64,000 bases of DNA, from assembly GCF_004001325.1 (NCBI RefSeq), contig NZ_AP018722.1:248001-312000 (forward strand), written 5' to 3'. The translations under genes and the position numbers were made by a program. The notes below the pieces were generated by a model. That model did not search any database. It worked only from the letters and a program-made list of their open reading frames with translations, and was not told where the DNA came from. Origin of the DNA: Thiomicrorhabdus aquaedulcis. GTDB lineage: Bacteria > Pseudomonadota > Gammaproteobacteria > Thiomicrospirales > Thiomicrospiraceae. Shown piece by piece: positions 63,133 to 64,000 of the stretch; position 1 is the first letter of the stretch, and the number at the start of each line of letters is the position of its first letter.

Positions 63133-64000
63133 ATGTTAGGAAACAACGTTACAGTGTTTGGTGGGTCGGGATTTGTTGGCCGTGAAGTGGTTAATGCGCT
63201 GTCTAAAGCCGGTTATGTGGTCACTTTGGTGGTGCGCAGACCCGAGCGCTTTCGTGAGTTTGCGCTGTTTCCTAATACCAAGGTGGTGGCGTTAAGTGGT
63301 TACGATAAAGCCGATGAGTTGTACGCCACCTTGCAACACGCCGACATTATGGTTAACCTAACCGCCGACCGTTTAACCGGTACCGAAAAGGTGGAAGAGG
63401 CTGATTTGGTCGGTGTAGCGCAAAAACTTAAGGCCGCTGCCGAACACATGGGCGTTAAGCGCGTGTTGAGTTTGTCACTCATTGGCGCGTCGTCAACCAA
63501 GGGTGACAACGATTGGTTGCGCCATTTGGGCGAAGCCGATGGCTTAATGATGGGCGTGGTAAAAGCCGATGTCACCGTATTGCGCGCGGGTTTATTAATT
63601 GGGCCAAACGACGGCGTGACCAGTGCGTTTATTAAACAGTTAGACCGCATGGCGTTATTAATGGTGGCCAATGCCGACACCGTTGTGCAGCCGTTATGGG
63701 TTAAAGATTTTGCCCAAGCTTTTGTGCAAGCCATTCCACAAAAAGCGTTGTTTAACCAAAAAATTGAAGTGGCCGGCGAAGAGCGTTTAAGCGTGAAAGA
63801 GCTGGGCGAGTTGGTGGCCGAAATCAAACAAAAAACCGCTATTGTGTTTCCAATGTGCCGGTTAAACGCCAAGTTTATGGTGTTTTTGGGGGCGTTAGCG
63901 CCGTTTGCGTCGGTTAGTGCGCAGCAGTTGTTAACCTTAAAAGAAGACAGCGACACCGATCAAGATTTTGCCACGCGCTTTGGCTTTATGCCCAGCAGTT
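63133..64000 (+). CDS. NDUFA9-like NAD(P)-binding protein (3' end outside window)
   Basis: Open from ATG 63133 to the window edge (289 complete codons). The Rossmann start VTVFGGSGFVGREVVNALSK is the family nucleotide-binding motif, and RVLSLSLIGASSTKGDN replaces the Tyr-x-x-x-Lys catalytic pair, as in the complex I NDUFA9 branch of atypical short-chain dehydrogenases. PLWVKDFAQAFVQAI and the following EVAGEERLSVKEL are typical of the same group. Its role here is unknown; homologues are described as complex I assembly or ubiquinone-related factors. The coding strand is plus; an open frame on the other strand is only a shadow. Confidence 0.85.
   Translation, partial: MLGNNVTVFGGSGFVGREVVNALSKAGYVVTLVVRRPERFREFALFPNTKVVALSGYDKADELYATLQHADIMVNLTADRLTGTEKVEEADLVGVAQKLKAAAEHMGVKRVLSLSLIGASSTKGDNDWLRHLGEADGLMMGVVKADVTVLRAGLLIGPNDGVTSAFIKQLDRMALLMVANADTVVQPLWVKDFAQAFVQAIPQKALFNQKIEVAGEERLSVKELGELVAEIKQKTAIVFPMCRLNAKFMVFLGALAPFASVSAQQLLTLKEDSDTDQDFATRFGFMPSS

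Noticed and set aside
63300-63956. A long minus-strand open frame of 218 codons at the window end
   Set aside because: The plus strand carries a continuous NDUFA9-like protein with a Rossmann motif from 63133 to the edge. The minus frame has no family resemblance or ribosome site and is a shadow.
1-64000. tRNA or rRNA genes
   Set aside because: No cloverleaf-like or rRNA-like sequence was recognised by eye. A dedicated scan would settle this.

Overview
The window looks like chromosomal DNA of a free-living, motile gammaproteobacterium. The gene orders def-fmt-rsmB-DUF4390, argS-ftsN(SPOR) and ubiK-comM are gammaproteobacterial. A sulfur-oxidising Thiomicrospira/Hydrogenovibrio-type genome is my best guess from gene content and A/T-leaning base use, but no single gene proves the genus. 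I see no rRNA, tRNA, CRISPR array or complete insertion sequence.

Layout. 1-3.5 kb (minus): partial DUF4390 gene, rsmB, fmt, def. 3.5-18.7 kb: dprA, a receiver/ATPase regulator, topA, argS, an ftsN-like SPOR gene, a GGDEF gene, ubiK, comM, a TauE/SafE-type membrane protein and a NIT-domain chemoreceptor. 18.9-27.7 kb (minus): a Lap-type adhesin-secretion and c-di-GMP cluster, with lapG (frameshifted), lapD, a type I ABC exporter, an HlyD adaptor, a LuxR-type regulator and a TolC-type pore. The adhesin itself is not in the window. 28-36 kb: iron alcohol dehydrogenase, rep helicase, a small methyltransferase, a frameshifted SEC-C protein, an AlbA/Schlafen-type ATP-binding protein and a pRiA4b ORF-3-like protein. 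36-45 kb: a second chemoreceptor, a Tim44-domain protein, a lipoprotein, truD and a frameshifted hybrid histidine kinase. 45-52 kb: hisI, a DEDDh exonuclease, a three-gene operon resembling phosphate-starvation lipid remodelling (BtaA-like, GNAT/FemAB-like, PlcP-like), a secreted protein and a DUF3429 membrane protein. 52-59.6 kb: a frameshifted PAS chemoreceptor, a long repeat-rich gap, and a small island with a frameshifted MmeI-type restriction-methylase and a DUF4160/DUF2442 pair. 60-64 kb: glycerate kinase, thioredoxin-fold protein, Mn-type superoxide dismutase, YcgL and a partial NDUFA9-like protein.

Three dispersed repeat families overlie this. (1) The 10-bp palindrome CCAGGCCTGG occurs exactly 25 times, in genes and between them, and some copies form the core of intrinsic terminators. 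(2) A roughly 160-bp MITE with GAGACCTTTGCACGAG ends has four intact copies with 3-4 bp target duplications and a central hairpin whose bases co-vary. (3) A roughly 72-92 bp double-hairpin repeat (CGTCATGCCGTG...CAATGACG) has five copies, each with the palindrome, or once a partial copy of it, nearby on one or both sides.

Seven genes are interrupted by apparent one-base changes in homopolymers (six losses in A/T runs, one gain in a G7 run). The consistent pattern points first to sequencing or assembly error. Real slippage-based switching, especially of lapG and the restriction gene, remains possible.
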